A DNA stretch of 10,893 nucleotides, from assembly GCA_030690245.1 (NCBI GenBank), contig JAUYGW010000249.1, forward strand, positions 1-10,893, written 5' to 3'. The stretch comes from Gallionella sp. GTDB taxonomy: Bacteria > Pseudomonadota > Gammaproteobacteria > Burkholderiales > Gallionellaceae. Below, one piece after another: positions 1-6,513 of this stretch. A program made the translations under genes and the position numbers. Numbering within the stretch: position 1 is the first letter of the stretch; every line of letters starts with the position of its first letter. Under the pieces are notes generated by a model that was not told the origin of the DNA, did not search any database, and worked only from the letters and a program-made list of their open reading frames with translations.

Positions 1-123
1 GGTGCGCCTGATGAACGGAAAATGGGCCGGAAGGGCAGGCGAAATGCCCAACAATGTGGGCGTTTCTTGCCAATTTCAGCATTCGCGGCAGATTGTGGAT
101 TCGGCGTTTTCATTTTTGGCTAC

Positions 124-408
124 TTGTTCAGACCTTCCCTAAGTTTTCACCCCGACGCACTGGCTGAATGGAAGAAGCTTGATGGTTCCGTACGCGAGGT
201 GCTCAAGAAAAAACTCGCCGAACGTTTGCACAATCCCCGCGTCCCTTCCACCAGACTGCCCGGCCACAAGGATCGCTACAAAATCAAACTGCGGGACGCG
301 GGCTATCGTCTGGTGTACGAGGTGCGCGACAAGGTGCTGATGGTCGTGGTCGTTGCGGTGGGCAAGCGCGAACGCAATGCGGTGTACAAGAGCGCGACCA
401 AGCGGTAA
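124..408 (+). CDS. RelE/ParE-family toxin, start uncertain, no antitoxin visible
   Basis: Small basic protein matching the RelE ribosome-dependent mRNA interferase fold. It opens with LSFHPDALAEWKKLD (the usual helix 1 entry), then the RYKIKLRDAGYRLVYEV strand pair and ends with GKRERNAVYK. The Lys, Arg and Tyr positions typical of the RelE active site (K/K in RYKIK, R in GYRLVY, R in KRER, final Tyr) are all present, so the catalytic part looks intact. The start is the weak point. Homologues begin two or three residues before LSF. Here the only nearby candidate is TTG at 124 (94 aa) with no convincing Shine-Dalgarno, while an upstream in-frame ATG at 22 would add 34 residues that do not resemble the family. 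No RelB-like antitoxin is seen in the 120 bases upstream or directly downstream. It may be a solitary remnant whose 5' end was replaced by a rearrangement. The family call is solid; whether it is expressed is unknown. Confidence 0.72.
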   Translation: MFRPSLSFHPDALAEWKKLDGSVREVLKKKLAERLHNPRVPSTRLPGHKDRYKIKLRDAGYRLVYEVRDKVLMVVVVAVGKRERNAVYKSATKR

Positions 409-438
409 GCACCCGAGAAAGAAATGCGAACCTGCCCC

Positions 439-460
439 GTTTAATCCGCGTTTAATCCGC
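439..460. repeat. 11-bp tandem duplication
   Basis: GTTTAATCCGC occurs twice head to tail (439-449 and 450-460) between the RelE-like gene and the MscS gene. It is probably a replication-slippage duplication; no function is evident. Confidence 0.6.
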
Positions 461-533
461 GCAATTATTTCAGCGACATTGAAGCCGGAAAATTCGCATG
501 GCTTGGAGCGCAATGAAGGAGACGAGAATAATC

Positions 534-1586
534 ATGCAGGAAATATTTAACCATTCCATCTTTGGCAATACGGTTGCCAGCTACCTGTCGGCGCTCGGCA
601 TTTTCATCGGCAGCATGGTTGCCATCCATGTTTTCAAGAAATACGTTTTAGGCCGGTTAAAAAAATGGGCCGATGCGACCCATACTTCAATTGATGACTT
701 GCTTGTAAGAGCAATTGGAAAATTCGTTGTGCCGATTTTTTATTTCGGGGCTTTTTACCTTGCGTTGCACACCCTGGTCCTGTCGCCGGATTTTGAACAT
801 GGTTTAAGAATCGCGGCAATTGTCCTGATTACCGTGATGTTTGTCATGGCCGCCATTTCTGCGGTTGATTTCGTGCTCCAGTCTTACATAAGAAAATCGG
901 CCGATTCGACGGGAGGAGAGAAGCAACTCAAGGGGATTCGCGGGCTGGTCAATTTTGCAATCTGGATGATCGCGCTGGTCTTTCTCCTGGACAATCTCGG
1001 GGTGAAAATATCGGCGGTTGTCGCAGGGCTCGGGATCGGGGGCATCGCAGTCGCATTGGCTGCCCAGGCGGTCCTTGGCGACCTGTTCAGCTACTTCGTC
1101 ATTTTCTTCGACAAGCCTTTTGAGATCGGCGATTTCATCATCGTCGGCGACAAAATGGGCGTCGTAGAATACATTGGAATCAAGACCACAAGAATCCGCG
1201 CGCTGGGTGGCGAGCAACTGGTTTTCTCAAATACGGATCTGACCAATTCGTGCGTCCATAATTTCAAGAAAATGGAAAGGCGAAGAGTGGTTTTCAAGCT
1301 GGGGATGATCTATCAAACGCCTGCCGAAAAATTAAAAGCCATTCCTCAAATGGTGAAAAGCATAATCGAGGCGCAGGATGATGCCGCCTTCGACCGGGGG
1401 CATTTTGCATCCTACGGCGATTTCAGTTTGGATTTCGAATTTGTTTATTACGTTACCGGCGCCGACTACAACAAATTTATGGATATCCAGCAGGCAATCA
1501 ACCTGGCAATTTTCGAGGCCTTTGAAAAAGAAGGCATTGAGTTTGCATACCCGTCGCAAACTCTTTTTGTAAACAAGGCCGATTGA
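534..1586 (+). CDS. MscS-family small-conductance mechanosensitive ion channel
   Basis: Inner-membrane channel that opens under membrane tension and releases solutes on hypo-osmotic shock. The 350-residue protein has about five hydrophobic segments (roughly 14-36, 62-84, 91-114, 136-156, 158-192). The last is the Gly/Ala-rich pore helix (VVAGLGIGGIAVALAAQ, then LGDLFSYFVIFFDKPFEIGD), the hallmark of the family. It continues into the beta domain (FIIVGDKMGVVEYIGIKTTRIR, then LVFSNTDL) and a C-terminal alpha/beta vestibule domain. With two extra N-terminal helices it belongs with mid-size MscS proteins rather than the three-helix E. coli MscS. I chose ATG 534 because GAAGGAGA at 515-522 lies about 11 bases upstream; in-frame ATGs at 498 and 513 would add 12 or 7 residues and place the Shine-Dalgarno inside the gene. 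It appears to be a single-gene unit. Confidence 0.93.
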   Translation: MQEIFNHSIFGNTVASYLSALGIFIGSMVAIHVFKKYVLGRLKKWADATHTSIDDLLVRAIGKFVVPIFYFGAFYLALHTLVLSPDFEHGLRIAAIVLITVMFVMAAISAVDFVLQSYIRKSADSTGGEKQLKGIRGLVNFAIWMIALVFLLDNLGVKISAVVAGLGIGGIAVALAAQAVLGDLFSYFVIFFDKPFEIGDFIIVGDKMGVVEYIGIKTTRIRALGGEQLVFSNTDLTNSCVHNFKKMERRRVVFKLGMIYQTPAEKLKAIPQMVKSIIEAQDDAAFDRGHFASYGDFSLDFEFVYYVTGADYNKFMDIQQAINLAIFEAFEKEGIEFAYPSQTLFVNKAD

Positions 1587-1683
1587 GCTTCCGGAAAGGC
1601 CGGCTTACGAAGCGCATTTTCCGAAAAACTAAAGGTCCAGGCTTGATTTCTTGTTCCGAACAACACTCCACCCACGTCAGTTC

Positions 1684-2625
1684 ATGTCGCACACCATCCG
1701 ATCCCTCCTTACCCACGATAAAGCCGCGCTGGAAGCCGCTCTCGGACTGGATGCCGGGAGTGCGCGCATCGAGATGCAATGCTTGCTGCAGGCCGTGTTG
1801 CAGGTGAACCGTGCTTACCTGCTCACCCATCCGGAACAGCAACTCGACGCCGGACAGCAGGCGTACTATGCGGCGCTGTTCGAGCGGCGTCTGCGCGGCG
1901 AACCCATCGCCTACATCCTCGGCGAGCGCGAGTTTTACGGGCTGACGTTCAGGGTGACGCCCGCGACGCTGATCCCGCGTGCCGATACCGAGTTGCTGGT
2001 TGAGTTGGCATTTCAGCGGATTCCGCAACCCTCACCCCAACCCTCTCCCTGTACCCGCAGGGAGCATCCCCGCCGCGAGCGGCAGCAAAGCTGCTCGCAC
2101 TGGCGAGACGGGAGAGGGAGTTTGTTGCGCGTGCTGGACCTCGGCACCGGCAGCGGCGCGATTGCGCTCTCCATCGCCCATGCGCGGCCGGAAGCGGAAG
2201 TGACGGCGGTGGATGCGTCGCATGAGGCGTTGAGCGTGGCGCGGGAGAATGCACTGCGTTTGAACATCGCCAACGTGCGCCTGCTGCGCAGCGACTGGTT
2301 TGCGGCACTGGCTGGCGAACGCTTCGACCTGATCGTGTCGAACCCGCCCTACATCGCCGAGGGCGACGCGCATCTCGCGCAGGGCGACCTGCGTTTCGAG
2401 CCGCGCGCCGCGCTGGCTTCCGGCGCGGACGGGCTGGACGATATCCACCGCATCGTCGCGGGCGCGAAGGAGCACCTTAATGCCGGCGGCTGGCTGCTGT
2501 TCGAACACGGTTACGACCAGGCCGGAAGGGCGCGCGAACTGCTTGGTGCGGCGGGGTACGCCGAGGTGTTTTCGGCGCGCGACCTGGCGGGCATCGAACG
2601 GGTGAGCGGCGGGCGGGCTTGCTGA
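1684..2625 (+). CDS. prmC: Peptide chain release factor N5-glutamine methyltransferase, with repeat-derived insertion
   Basis: SAM-dependent cytosolic enzyme that methylates the Gln of the GGQ motif in release factors RF1 and RF2, improving termination. The N-terminal helical domain covers about residues 1-90, with GEPIAYILGEREFYG at 72-86 and LIPRADTE at 97-103. The Rossmann domain carries SAM motif I (DLGTGSGAIA, 152-161) and the substrate-binding NPPY motif at 220-223. ATG 1684 aligns with normal PrmC N-termini; a TTG at 1651 would add 11 unrelated residues. The Shine-Dalgarno is weak. Oddity: residues about 115-147 (QPSPQPSPCTRRE onward, Arg/Ser/Pro-rich) have no counterpart in ordinary PrmC, where LVEQAL..LP is followed within about five residues by the ILDLGTG strand. 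The extra segment is encoded by a palindromic repeat (see 2027-2122) that keeps the frame. prfA, the common partner, is not adjacent. Length 313 aa versus the usual 275-290. Confidence 0.93.
   Translation: MSHTIRSLLTHDKAALEAALGLDAGSARIEMQCLLQAVLQVNRAYLLTHPEQQLDAGQQAYYAALFERRLRGEPIAYILGEREFYGLTFRVTPATLIPRADTELLVELAFQRIPQPSPQPSPCTRREHPRRERQQSCSHWRDGRGSLLRVLDLGTGSGAIALSIAHARPEAEVTAVDASHEALSVARENALRLNIANVRLLRSDWFAALAGERFDLIVSNPPYIAEGDAHLAQGDLRFEPRAALASGADGLDDIHRIVAGAKEHLNAGGWLLFEHGYDQAGRARELLGAAGYAEVFSARDLAGIERVSGGRAC
2027..2122. repeat. REP-like palindromic element inserted in frame in prmC
   Basis: About 96 bp beginning AACCCTCACCCCAACCC and ending GGGAGAGGGAGTT. CCCTCTCCC at 2041-2049 pairs perfectly with GGGAGAGGG at 2110-2118. 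Inside, GCGAGC..CAGC AAA GCTGCTCGC forms a bulged second hairpin. The first 21 bases from 2029 match 20/21 with 10794-10814 upstream of ftsQ, so this is a dispersed element. It is read as about 32 codons without a stop between the N-terminal and catalytic domains of PrmC. Confidence 0.8.
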
Positions 2626-2636
2626 CAGGCTGTTTG

Positions 2637-2830
2637 ACACACCTGGTCGCGAACGGTGCGCCAAGCAAGCGGCAAACTGGAGCAGAGATGCAGGAACGTG
2701 CCGCACATCTGGGAACTCAAGCACTGGAGCAGCGCCTGACCGTATTCCTTACATTGCTTGAGCCGGTGATGGGGGCATCATGCTGCTGATCGGGCTCGCT
2801 ATCCTGCTCACAACCATAGCTGGCATATGA
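2637..2830 (+). pseudogene. GspF-type secretion protein, C-terminal remnant with frameshifts
   Basis: The bases after prmC are not empty. One frame gives THLVANG (2637-2657) and, after a compensated shift, QASGKLEQ (2662-2685), then MQERAAHL (2688-2711) and LEQRLTVFLTLLEPVM (ending at 2771). A further shift at the G-run gives GIMLLIGLAILL, ending at a TGA at 2828-2830. Joined, these follow the C-terminus of GspF/PilC-family inner-membrane proteins in order: the VANGEASGKL motif, ML.RAA, the helix ending LLEPVM, the MGGIV..I.LAILL membrane helix. At least two frame changes and a missing stretch between EPVM and GGI mean it cannot make a working protein. GspF is a polytopic platform protein of type II secretion; no other secretion gene is in the window. 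The match is by remembered family consensus, not alignment. Confidence 0.62.
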
Positions 2831-2875
2831 CCTCGCTGCACGGAAAAGTGCCAAGGGTATTACAGGCGCCGACCT

Positions 2876-3562
2876 TCAGGGTAAGCGTTTAATAAGCTCA
2901 ACTGCGGCCTGTTCTACAACTTCCTTGAATGAAATGGCATCCTCTTGCAGCGACTCGTGCGCGGAAGACAGTTCCTGGCCGCCTTCCCAGGCGATCAAAC
3001 CGTTTTCCCCGTCCCAAATCTGAAGATACATCCTCAAGGAAGCTGTCTTTGTTTCCAGTATGCGTACCCCAAGCGCTCCCCATCGGGGTTTTGATTCCTG
3101 ACGGAACCCGCCAAGTTTGAGTTGGGCCAGATAACGAGTGCCGGTTACACGGGAAACTTTCTGCAGAGTATCCCGGTTGAAAATTCCCGTTAAGGGGTAA
3201 TCCTCGAACATCTGCTTATATTCGCCAACAAGCCCCGCACGATTGATTGCGCCGAGTGTTTCCGGCAAGGGCACGATACGCAAGTCGGGGCGAGCCCGTT
3301 TCAGCACCCCAGTAAATGCGAGCGCCAGAGCTTGCTTGTCCTCCTCCTGCCCGGTTACGGAAGACGGCGTAATAAAGGCGATTCCTGACGATTTCAACAT
3401 CTGAGGTTCCAGATGGGTAGCCAAGGCCTGATTGGTTGTATGCTTTTGGCTGGTGACGGCGCAACCGGATAGAAACAACATCGCGATGAACCCCATTATG
3501 GGCATCGCCAGCCTTTGTGATCGGGCCAAGGATTGAATCGGGGATTGATTGGCAAGGTGCAT
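2876..3562 (-). CDS. Putative lipoprotein of unknown function
   Basis: A 228-aa protein with a basic N-terminus, a hydrophobic stretch (about 20-33) and a lipobox LSGC with lipidated Cys at residue 34, so it should be processed by signal peptidase II and anchored in the periplasm, probably the outer membrane. ATG 3562 has AAGGA about eight bases upstream, which favours it over the internal Met20. The mature part has alternating strands and helices: GIAFITPSS, DLRIVPLPETLGAINRAG, TGTRYLAQLKLGGF, and LRMYLQIWDGENGLIAWEG. This pattern resembles the alpha/beta fold of CsgG/TolB-N-like periplasmic proteins, but that is a weak impression and I do not recognise the family. It faces away from the gspF remnant and stands alone, flanked by decayed mobile DNA. 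Confidence 0.8.
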   Translation of the reverse strand: MHLANQSPIQSLARSQRLAMPIMGFIAMLFLSGCAVTSQKHTTNQALATHLEPQMLKSSGIAFITPSSVTGQEEDKQALALAFTGVLKRARPDLRIVPLPETLGAINRAGLVGEYKQMFEDYPLTGIFNRDTLQKVSRVTGTRYLAQLKLGGFRQESKPRWGALGVRILETKTASLRMYLQIWDGENGLIAWEGGQELSSAHESLQEDAISFKEVVEQAAVELIKRLP

Positions 3563-3618
3563 TTGATGGGATCCTTTTCTTGTCAGATATTTAGTCCAAA
3601 TATTTTCTGTCGCCCGTT

Positions 3619-4295
3619 TTAGTGTATATCAGGGTTGATTTCGTTGCACGCAGACATCTGGTTCGTTTGGGTGCGATTCAAACTGATGTGGCTATTCAAG
3701 CGGCCTTTCTGACTTGACCAATAGTTATCCCATTGCCGGTTTGCCCGATTCAGGCGCAAGGCCAGCATGTGCTCGGCGTTTGCGGCGCACCCCACCACGC
3801 CCCGGCAGTTTGAGCCGTTTCTGAACGTTGTAGAGATGCGCGCTTTCGATTTCCCCCGAGCCGATTGGTAAATTGCTGGCCAATGCGCGCGGGTAGTCGA
3901 GTTGGTCTTTGCAGCGGATCAAATAGCGGTGGCAAGCCCGTACTGCCGCCTCGCTACCCCCCCCTCATCTGCATCAAGGTGCGCCCGCAGGGACTCTATG
4001 ACTTCGGCACAATTCCCCGATTTGAGTCGTTCTTTCTGTTGGTTGAGCCAAGCCTTGGGCATTTTTGCCGCAGGATAAATCGCCGCAGCAGCGGCACTCA
4101 GGTAGTCGCAGACAGGGTAGAAATCAACCAGGTAGCTGTCTTGACTGCCAAAGCGCTCTTCCACTTGCGGCGCCATCTCCGACGGCATGAGCCCGCCCCC
4201 TTTCCAAAGCCCGCAGTTCGGGCGCAGCCGAAGAGTTGCTTCCCCTCATCCACAACATCACCTTTCAGCGTTCTGTCCTTGCCCCCGAAAAACAT
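3619..4295 (-). pseudogene. Degenerate, 5'-truncated ISKra4-like DDE transposase
   Basis: Four frame-separated pieces in one order. LKGDVVDEGKQLFGCARTAGFG (about 4190-4275), followed in another frame by RAHAVGDGA, the second catalytic Asp region. Then QVEERFGSQDSYLVDFYPVCDYL and W..QQKERLKSG (to about 3966). After the C8 run at 3957-3964, the frame shifts to RACHRYLIRCKDQLDYP, LPIGSGEIESAH (catalytic Glu) and QKRLKLPG. A last shift near 3800 leads to AANAEHMLALRLNRANRQW and a TAA at 3619-3621. The GSGEIESAH, QKRLKLPGAWW and ALRxNRAN motifs fit ISKra4-family transposases. The N-terminal part with the first Asp is missing upstream of about 4295, and at least three frameshifts are present, so it is dead. 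No terminal repeats or target duplication could be assigned. Similarity may extend to about 3591 (TKTGD-like end). Family assignment is from memory. Confidence 0.82.
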
Positions 4296-4436
4296 ATTTC
4301 TTAACTGAGGATCATTGATGTCCGTATATTTAATTGAATAGATTCGTTTGGTTATTGTCTTGTTGCGTATCTATTTGCTGATCCATATTTTTAAGCGCCG
4401 GATATAAACATTGTGGTGCTAACTCCATTGACCTCC
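4296..4436. other. AT-richer spacer without recognisable content
   Basis: Between the truncated transposase and the inverted-repeat element. It is noticeably more AT-rich than the rest of the window. A 64-codon minus-strand reading frame (4330-4524) crosses it into the neighbouring repeat but has no familiar sequence and no good ribosome-binding site. I see no gene, RNA or clear promoter. Confidence 0.5.
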
Positions 4437-4635
4437 GAAGCTGCCTTAAAAATTCGCGAGGAGGGATGGATGCAAGGCGCACGGAGCCATGCATGGCCAT
4501 TCGACTAAGCTGGCAACAATACACCAGCTAAGTCGCTGGTCAACGCAGGAACCGGAATGTGCAAATAGCACATGAGGATTGCGAGTACCGCGCAACGCCG
4601 CAGACGCCCTCCTCGCGGATTTTGAAGGCAGCTTC
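4437..4635. mobile_element. 199-bp MITE-like element with 29-bp terminal inverted repeats
   Basis: The left arm (4437-4465, starting GAAGCTGCCTTAAAAATTCG) and the reverse complement of the right arm (4607-4635) agree at 27 of 29 positions (mismatches at positions 12 and 18), including an unbroken 11-bp core CGCGAGGAGGG. Between them lie smaller symmetric sites: a 12-bp palindrome GCCATGCATGGC (4486-4497), a 10-bp stem with one mismatch (4504-4533) and the hairpin ATGTGC/GCACAT (4557-4573). There is no open reading frame of substance. Size and arms suggest a non-autonomous miniature element or other dispersed palindromic repeat. The right arm ends on the first base of the stop codon of the gene at 4635-6272. 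No target-site duplication is evident. Confidence 0.66.
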
Positions 4636-6272
4636 TAAGGCTTGATCTGCTTCAGCTTCAACGGCACGCCGGGCTTCTTCTGCTCCGGCGGCACGCTTGA
4701 TGCCGCTGCCGCCTTCGCCGCTTCAGCTTCCGCTGCCGCTGCCGCCCGCTCCCAATCTTCTATCGCGACAGCTCGCACTTCCATTTTGGCCGGGCTTTTT
4801 TGTGTTGCTTTTTCCTTGGCGGGTTTTGGCGCTGCTGCCGCCTTGGTTTCTGTGACAGCCTTGGTTTCTGTAACAGCGGCTTCGGCGGCAACCTGTGCAT
4901 TTGCATCGGCCTGCGCTTCCTTTTCCGCCTTGGCCCGAGCTGCTTCTGCCTTGGCCTCCGCTTTGTCCTGCGCCTTTTTCTCGGCCTTGATGCGCGCCGC
5001 TTCGGCTTTGGCCGCTTCCCGTCTGGCTCTGTCGGCGGCGCGCGCCGCCTGCGCTATTTCCCTGGCACGGGCTTCCTGCGCCGCGCTGAGCCGGGAGGCA
5101 CGTGCTTTCTGCGCGGCTTTCAGTTTGGCCGCCTTGGCCTCGGCGGCAGCCTGCGCCTTGGCTTGCGCCGCCGCCTTTTTCTCCGCCTTGATGCGGGCGG
5201 CTTCGGCCTGGGCGGCCTGTTCCGCTTTTACCCGCGCCGCTTCCGCCTGTGCGGCTTGTTCCGCCTTCACCCGTTCCGCTTCTTCTTTGGCTTGCCGGTC
5301 AGCCCATTGCTTCGCAATCAGAATGCGCTGTTCGGCCGGATCGATGCTCGCGAAGTTGCCCACCTTGATCCCGAGTTTCGCCGCATCATCCGACAATTCT
5401 CCGCTGGAGAACTGCGGCTGAACCTGGGTCAGGGTAACCGTATCCGCCGCGCGAACCGTGGCACCGAGCACCGCACCCTTCAGCCCGACGACCGGGGTTG
5501 CGTCCCTGGCGTAAACGACGAGCTGATCGCCGGGTTTCAGCCGCGAATCGCTGCCCGCATCGAGAAAGACCTTCTTCCCTTCAACCCGGATGATATGCGC
5601 GGAAAACGGCGCGTTTTCCAATGCCGCGCGGATGTCCTTGACGGCGACATCGAGCAGCCGGTTTGTCGCCTGCCCCAGTTCCGTTTCAAAGAAAATGCTG
5701 CTGCCAAAAGGCTTGTCGTTGCCCACCCTCACATCGCCCTGCGCCTGTTCGTCGAGGCGGCGCAGCAGCAGGCGCGCGCCGGTGAGCCCGTCGTAGACAG
5801 CAAGCTCGACCTCGATATGCCTTTTCGCAGTTCCGCCGATGGATGTCCCGAGGTAGCCTTTTTCCCGGCTTGTCCCCGCATTCACCACCATGCCGGAGAT
5901 CAGGAATTGCGCGCCGGCCTCTCCGGCAATTTGCATAACGGCCTCGCGCTGCGGCGTACCCGCCTCTGCCGGGATCGAGCGTCCGGCATAAACGGTCAAA
6001 AACTCCCCGCTTGCTTCCAGCCGGCTGGCAAGCGCCAACGGGAGCCCGTCATAAATATTGCTGATGTCGTCGACATGCTGCGTGTTGGCGACATCGAACT
6101 GGACGAGCGCAATTTTCTTTTTCGCGGCAGGGGTGCCTTGGGCCTGGATGGCTTGCGGTTCGGCTGCGGCTATGGAGGCCGCGCAAAGGGCAGCGACGAT
6201 GCAAAGCGCCGCAAACCCGCAGGCGGACAGCTGGCTGGCGAAACTAAAACCTTTGCGAACGATGATCGGCAT
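4635..6272 (-). CDS. Secreted FlgT-like domain protein with TolA-like Ala/Lys/Glu-rich tail
   Basis: 545 aa. A signal peptide (basic start, hydrophobic about 15-36, cleavage near AAA/EP at 37) sends it to the periplasm. Residues about 52-220 (KKIALVQFDV, then IYDGLPLALASRLEASGEF, AGAQFLISGMVV, IEVELAVYDGLTGARLL) resemble the middle domain of flagellar assembly protein FlgT. Residues 223-310 (IIRVEGKKVFLDAGSDSRLKPGDQ, then VGNF) resemble the FlgT C-terminal domain. From about 318 to 480 it is a long charged helix rich in Ala, Lys, Glu, Gln and Arg, with a 13-residue tandem duplication (RVKAEQAAQAEAA, 334-346 and 347-359), then VTETKA twice and a Pro/Lys-rich end. The helix recalls TolA domain II. 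AAGGA sits before ATG 6272, and only 16 bases separate it from the upstream small gene, so it is probably the last gene of the lpxC unit. No flagellar genes are nearby; a flagellar role is not implied. Confidence 0.85.
   Translation of the reverse strand: MPIIVRKGFSFASQLSACGFAALCIVAALCAASIAAAEPQAIQAQGTPAAKKKIALVQFDVANTQHVDDISNIYDGLPLALASRLEASGEFLTVYAGRSIPAEAGTPQREAVMQIAGEAGAQFLISGMVVNAGTSREKGYLGTSIGGTAKRHIEVELAVYDGLTGARLLLRRLDEQAQGDVRVGNDKPFGSSIFFETELGQATNRLLDVAVKDIRAALENAPFSAHIIRVEGKKVFLDAGSDSRLKPGDQLVVYARDATPVVGLKGAVLGATVRAADTVTLTQVQPQFSSGELSDDAAKLGIKVGNFASIDPAEQRILIAKQWADRQAKEEAERVKAEQAAQAEAARVKAEQAAQAEAARIKAEKKAAAQAKAQAAAEAKAAKLKAAQKARASRLSAAQEARAREIAQAARAADRARREAAKAEAARIKAEKKAQDKAEAKAEAARAKAEKEAQADANAQVAAEAAVTETKAVTETKAAAAPKPAKEKATQKSPAKMEVRAVAIEDWERAAAAAEAEAAKAAAASSVPPEQKKPGVPLKLKQIKP
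4840..4875. repeat. 18-bp tandem repeat encoding VTETKA twice
   Basis: Units 4840-4857 and 4858-4875 agree at 17 of 18 bases and encode two consecutive VTETKA hexapeptides in the tail of the FlgT-like protein. The near identity at DNA level points to a recent duplication, unlike the older, synonymously diverged 13-residue repeats at 5196-5273. Confidence 0.75.
5196..5273. repeat. Tandem 39-bp coding repeat in helical tail
   Basis: Two adjacent 39-bp units (5235-5273 and 5196-5234) encode the same 13 residues RVKAEQAAQAEAA but use different synonymous codons. A third partial copy (RIKAEKKA) follows. The protein repeat is conserved while the DNA has drifted, suggesting selection for the helical pattern. 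Confidence 0.65.
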
Positions 6273-6288
6273 AGGATTCCTTACCCGG

Positions 6289-6489
6289 TTAAAGCAACAC
6301 CCGCCAGCCGGTCAGCACGTAGCGTTCCAGCACGAACAGCACGGCGAAGAGCAACAGCAGCACCGCGGCGAAGCGCAGGATCTGCCAGGCGAATTTCAGG
6401 TAGCGGCGGTCGCGCGTAAAGACATACATCCCGCCGCTCAGAACCAGCAGCAGCGTGACCAGTATCAGGAATAAACGCAGGATCAGCAC
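6289..6489 (-). CDS. Small two-helix inner-membrane protein
   Basis: 66 aa, beginning with GTG at 6489 (VLILRLF..) in the same frame as lpxC and 24 bases after its stop, with a GGCGGG purine patch just upstream. Two hydrophobic helices (about 1-23 and 37-57) are separated by a short basic loop, FTRDRRYLKFAW, and the end is positively charged. The layout suggests an N-terminus and C-terminus on the same side of the inner membrane. No named family is recognised. Its position between lpxC and the FlgT-like gene (16-base gap) implies co-transcription. The ORF is short, but spacing, codon character and membrane profile support a real gene. Confidence 0.72.
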   Translation of the reverse strand: MLILRLFLILVTLLLVLSGGMYVFTRDRRYLKFAWQILRFAAVLLLLFAVLFVLERYVLTGWRVLL

Positions 6490-6513
6490 ATGCCCGCCGT
6501 TTTCACGCTGGGG

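Noticed and set aside
2..142. Open frame entering from the left edge and ending at TAA 140-142
   Set aside because: 46 codons with no resemblance to RelB or another family; cannot be distinguished from chance.
2032..2724. A 230-codon minus-strand frame over prmC
   Set aside because: Shadow of prmC and the gspF remnant; no familiar motif.
4330..4524. 64-codon minus-strand frame through the inverted-repeat element
   Set aside because: Starts inside the repeat, has no ribosome-binding site and no recognisable sequence.
4504..4533. Stem of 10 bp as terminator of the FlgT-like gene
   Set aside because: No T-run on the minus strand after the stem, one mismatch, and it is better explained as part of the inverted-repeat element.
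4800..6419. A 539-codon + strand open frame, and another at 4642-5421
   Set aside because: Both are antisense to the FlgT-like gene; composition (Phe/Gly/Leu/Arg-rich or Ala/Ser-rich) mirrors the Ala/Lys repeats on the other strand.
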